64,000 bases of DNA, from the NCBI RefSeq assembly GCF_027580225.2, contig NC_073337.2:13560001-13624000 (forward strand). Reading direction: 5' to 3'. The DNA comes from Misgurnus anguillicaudatus (lineage: Eukaryota > Chordata > Actinopteri > Cypriniformes > Cobitidae). Each line of letters starts with the position of its first letter. Positions within the stretch are counted from its first letter, which is position 1. The notes beneath the pieces are model-generated. The model was given only the letters and a program-made list of their open reading frames with translations, was not told where the DNA came from and searched no databases. A program made the position numbers and the translations under genes. Of this stretch, positions 63,077 through 64,000 are shown piece by piece.

Positions 63077-64000
63077 AGGTGCATTGTGTAACTTCTAGAA
63101 TGATATCTTGACAGAAATGCAATATCATATTCATAACTATATTATTGGTGTCGTATAAAGACCTTACCAAATGAACTGTATTGTTTTTATTACCTTAAAA
63201 TGAACCGATTTTTGTCGTTAAAAATCTACACACTGGATCTACACACTGGACTTAATATTTCAAAGATTGTATTCATACTCTGTCTGGACGGGTAAATTAT
63301 ATATATTAACATAAATCTGATATAAAGCCAAACAGGGTTATTTTTAATAGTTAATTTACAAGAAATTAAAAAATCAGGCCTAATTTTTTTATTCAATCAG
63401 CACAAATTTATTGTTTTAAAGGTGCAATGTGTAACTTTTGAAGGATCTCTTGACAGTAATGCAATATAATATGTATTGTGAGCTGTATTGTTTTTATTAC
63501 CTTAGAATAAGCCGTTTTTATCTACATATATTGCGGGTCTCGTTACATGAAAGTCGTGGTCATGTTTCTACAGTAGCCCTTAACGGACAAACCATTTTAT
63601 GGAGCACTTTTTGTCATTACATTGTCTCAGACGATGACTTGTTTGTACTGTGGCAGCTACCGTAGCTTCAATATGCATTTCAAAATGTAGGGGTGAGCTA
63701 TGGACTTAGCCGTTGGTTGCAATTCACATTCTCACAGCTAGACGTCGCTAAAAATCTACACACTGGACCTTTAATGTTTCAAAGATTGTATTCATACTCC
63801 ATCTGGACAGGTGAAATGTATACATTAATACAAATCTGACAAACACAGGATTATTTTTAATAGTTAATTTACGAGAAATTTAAAAAATCAAACCTAATTT
63901 TTTATTCAATCAGCACAAATTCATTGTATTAAAGGCAATGTGTAACTTTAGAGGAATCTGTAAACAGTAATGCATGATGATATACATAACTATATTGTCG
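63077..64000. repeat. Tandemly duplicated TTAA-type MITE downstream of USP44
   Basis: AGGTGCATTGTGTAACTT begins at 63077, a second copy at 63420 (TTAA at 63416-63419 and 63771-63774) and a third near 63931. The spacer GTTTCAAAGATTGTATTCAT...AATCAGCACAAATT is repeated (about 63255-63415 and 63775-63930), giving a period of about 520 bp. The third copy runs off the window. Confidence 0.8.

Overview
The window looks like a piece of a teleost nuclear genome, probably a cyprinid. Its genes are split by many introns, their products closely match vertebrate proteins, and the non-coding DNA is packed with TTAA-flanked palindromic MITEs, hAT-like and Tc1-like elements, a tRNA-derived SINE and microsatellites. 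The cyprinid placement is inference from repeat style. The vertebrate assignment follows directly from the proteins.

Three genes were reconstructed exon by exon, with intact reading phase across every splice junction. SCYL2 lies on the minus strand (coding 39326 to 2035, 924 codons plus stop, with a 5' non-coding exon near 42.1-42.25 kb). It encodes a clathrin/AP-adaptor-associated pseudokinase. DEPDC4 lies on the minus strand (coding 49520 to 43355, 535 codons) and is a DEP-domain protein of the DEPDC4/DEPDC7 family. USP44 lies on the plus strand (coding 51800 to 62148, 693 codons, leader from about 50.45 kb) and is a ubiquitin-specific protease with a ZnF-UBP domain. DEPDC4 and USP44 are divergent, with about 0.9 kb between the DEPDC4 start codon and the USP44 leader. 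The genes share no obvious pathway; this is ordinary vertebrate linkage.

Layout: 1-2.0 kb, MITEs and the SCYL2 3' end; 2.0-7.6 kb, the last nine SCYL2 exons separated by MITE-rich introns; 7.6-31.2 kb, one giant SCYL2 intron; 31.2-42.3 kb, the SCYL2 pseudokinase exons and promoter; 43.3-49.5 kb, DEPDC4; 50.4-63.05 kb, USP44; 63.05-64 kb, tandemly duplicated MITEs.

The most striking structure is inside the giant SCYL2 intron. About 20.3 kb (8304-28629) is a head-to-tail array of ten related, non-coding 1.3-2.5 kb units. Most units open with a short palindrome (GCTGCAAGCAGC), carry one to three antisense tRNA-like modules, and several end in an (AAT)n tract plus a hairpin followed by CTAA. Termini and arrangement resemble a non-autonomous Helitron-like element that has repeatedly inserted next to itself, but no transposase or helicase is encoded and the class is unproven. 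I see no CRISPR array, operon, virus or bacterial gene.
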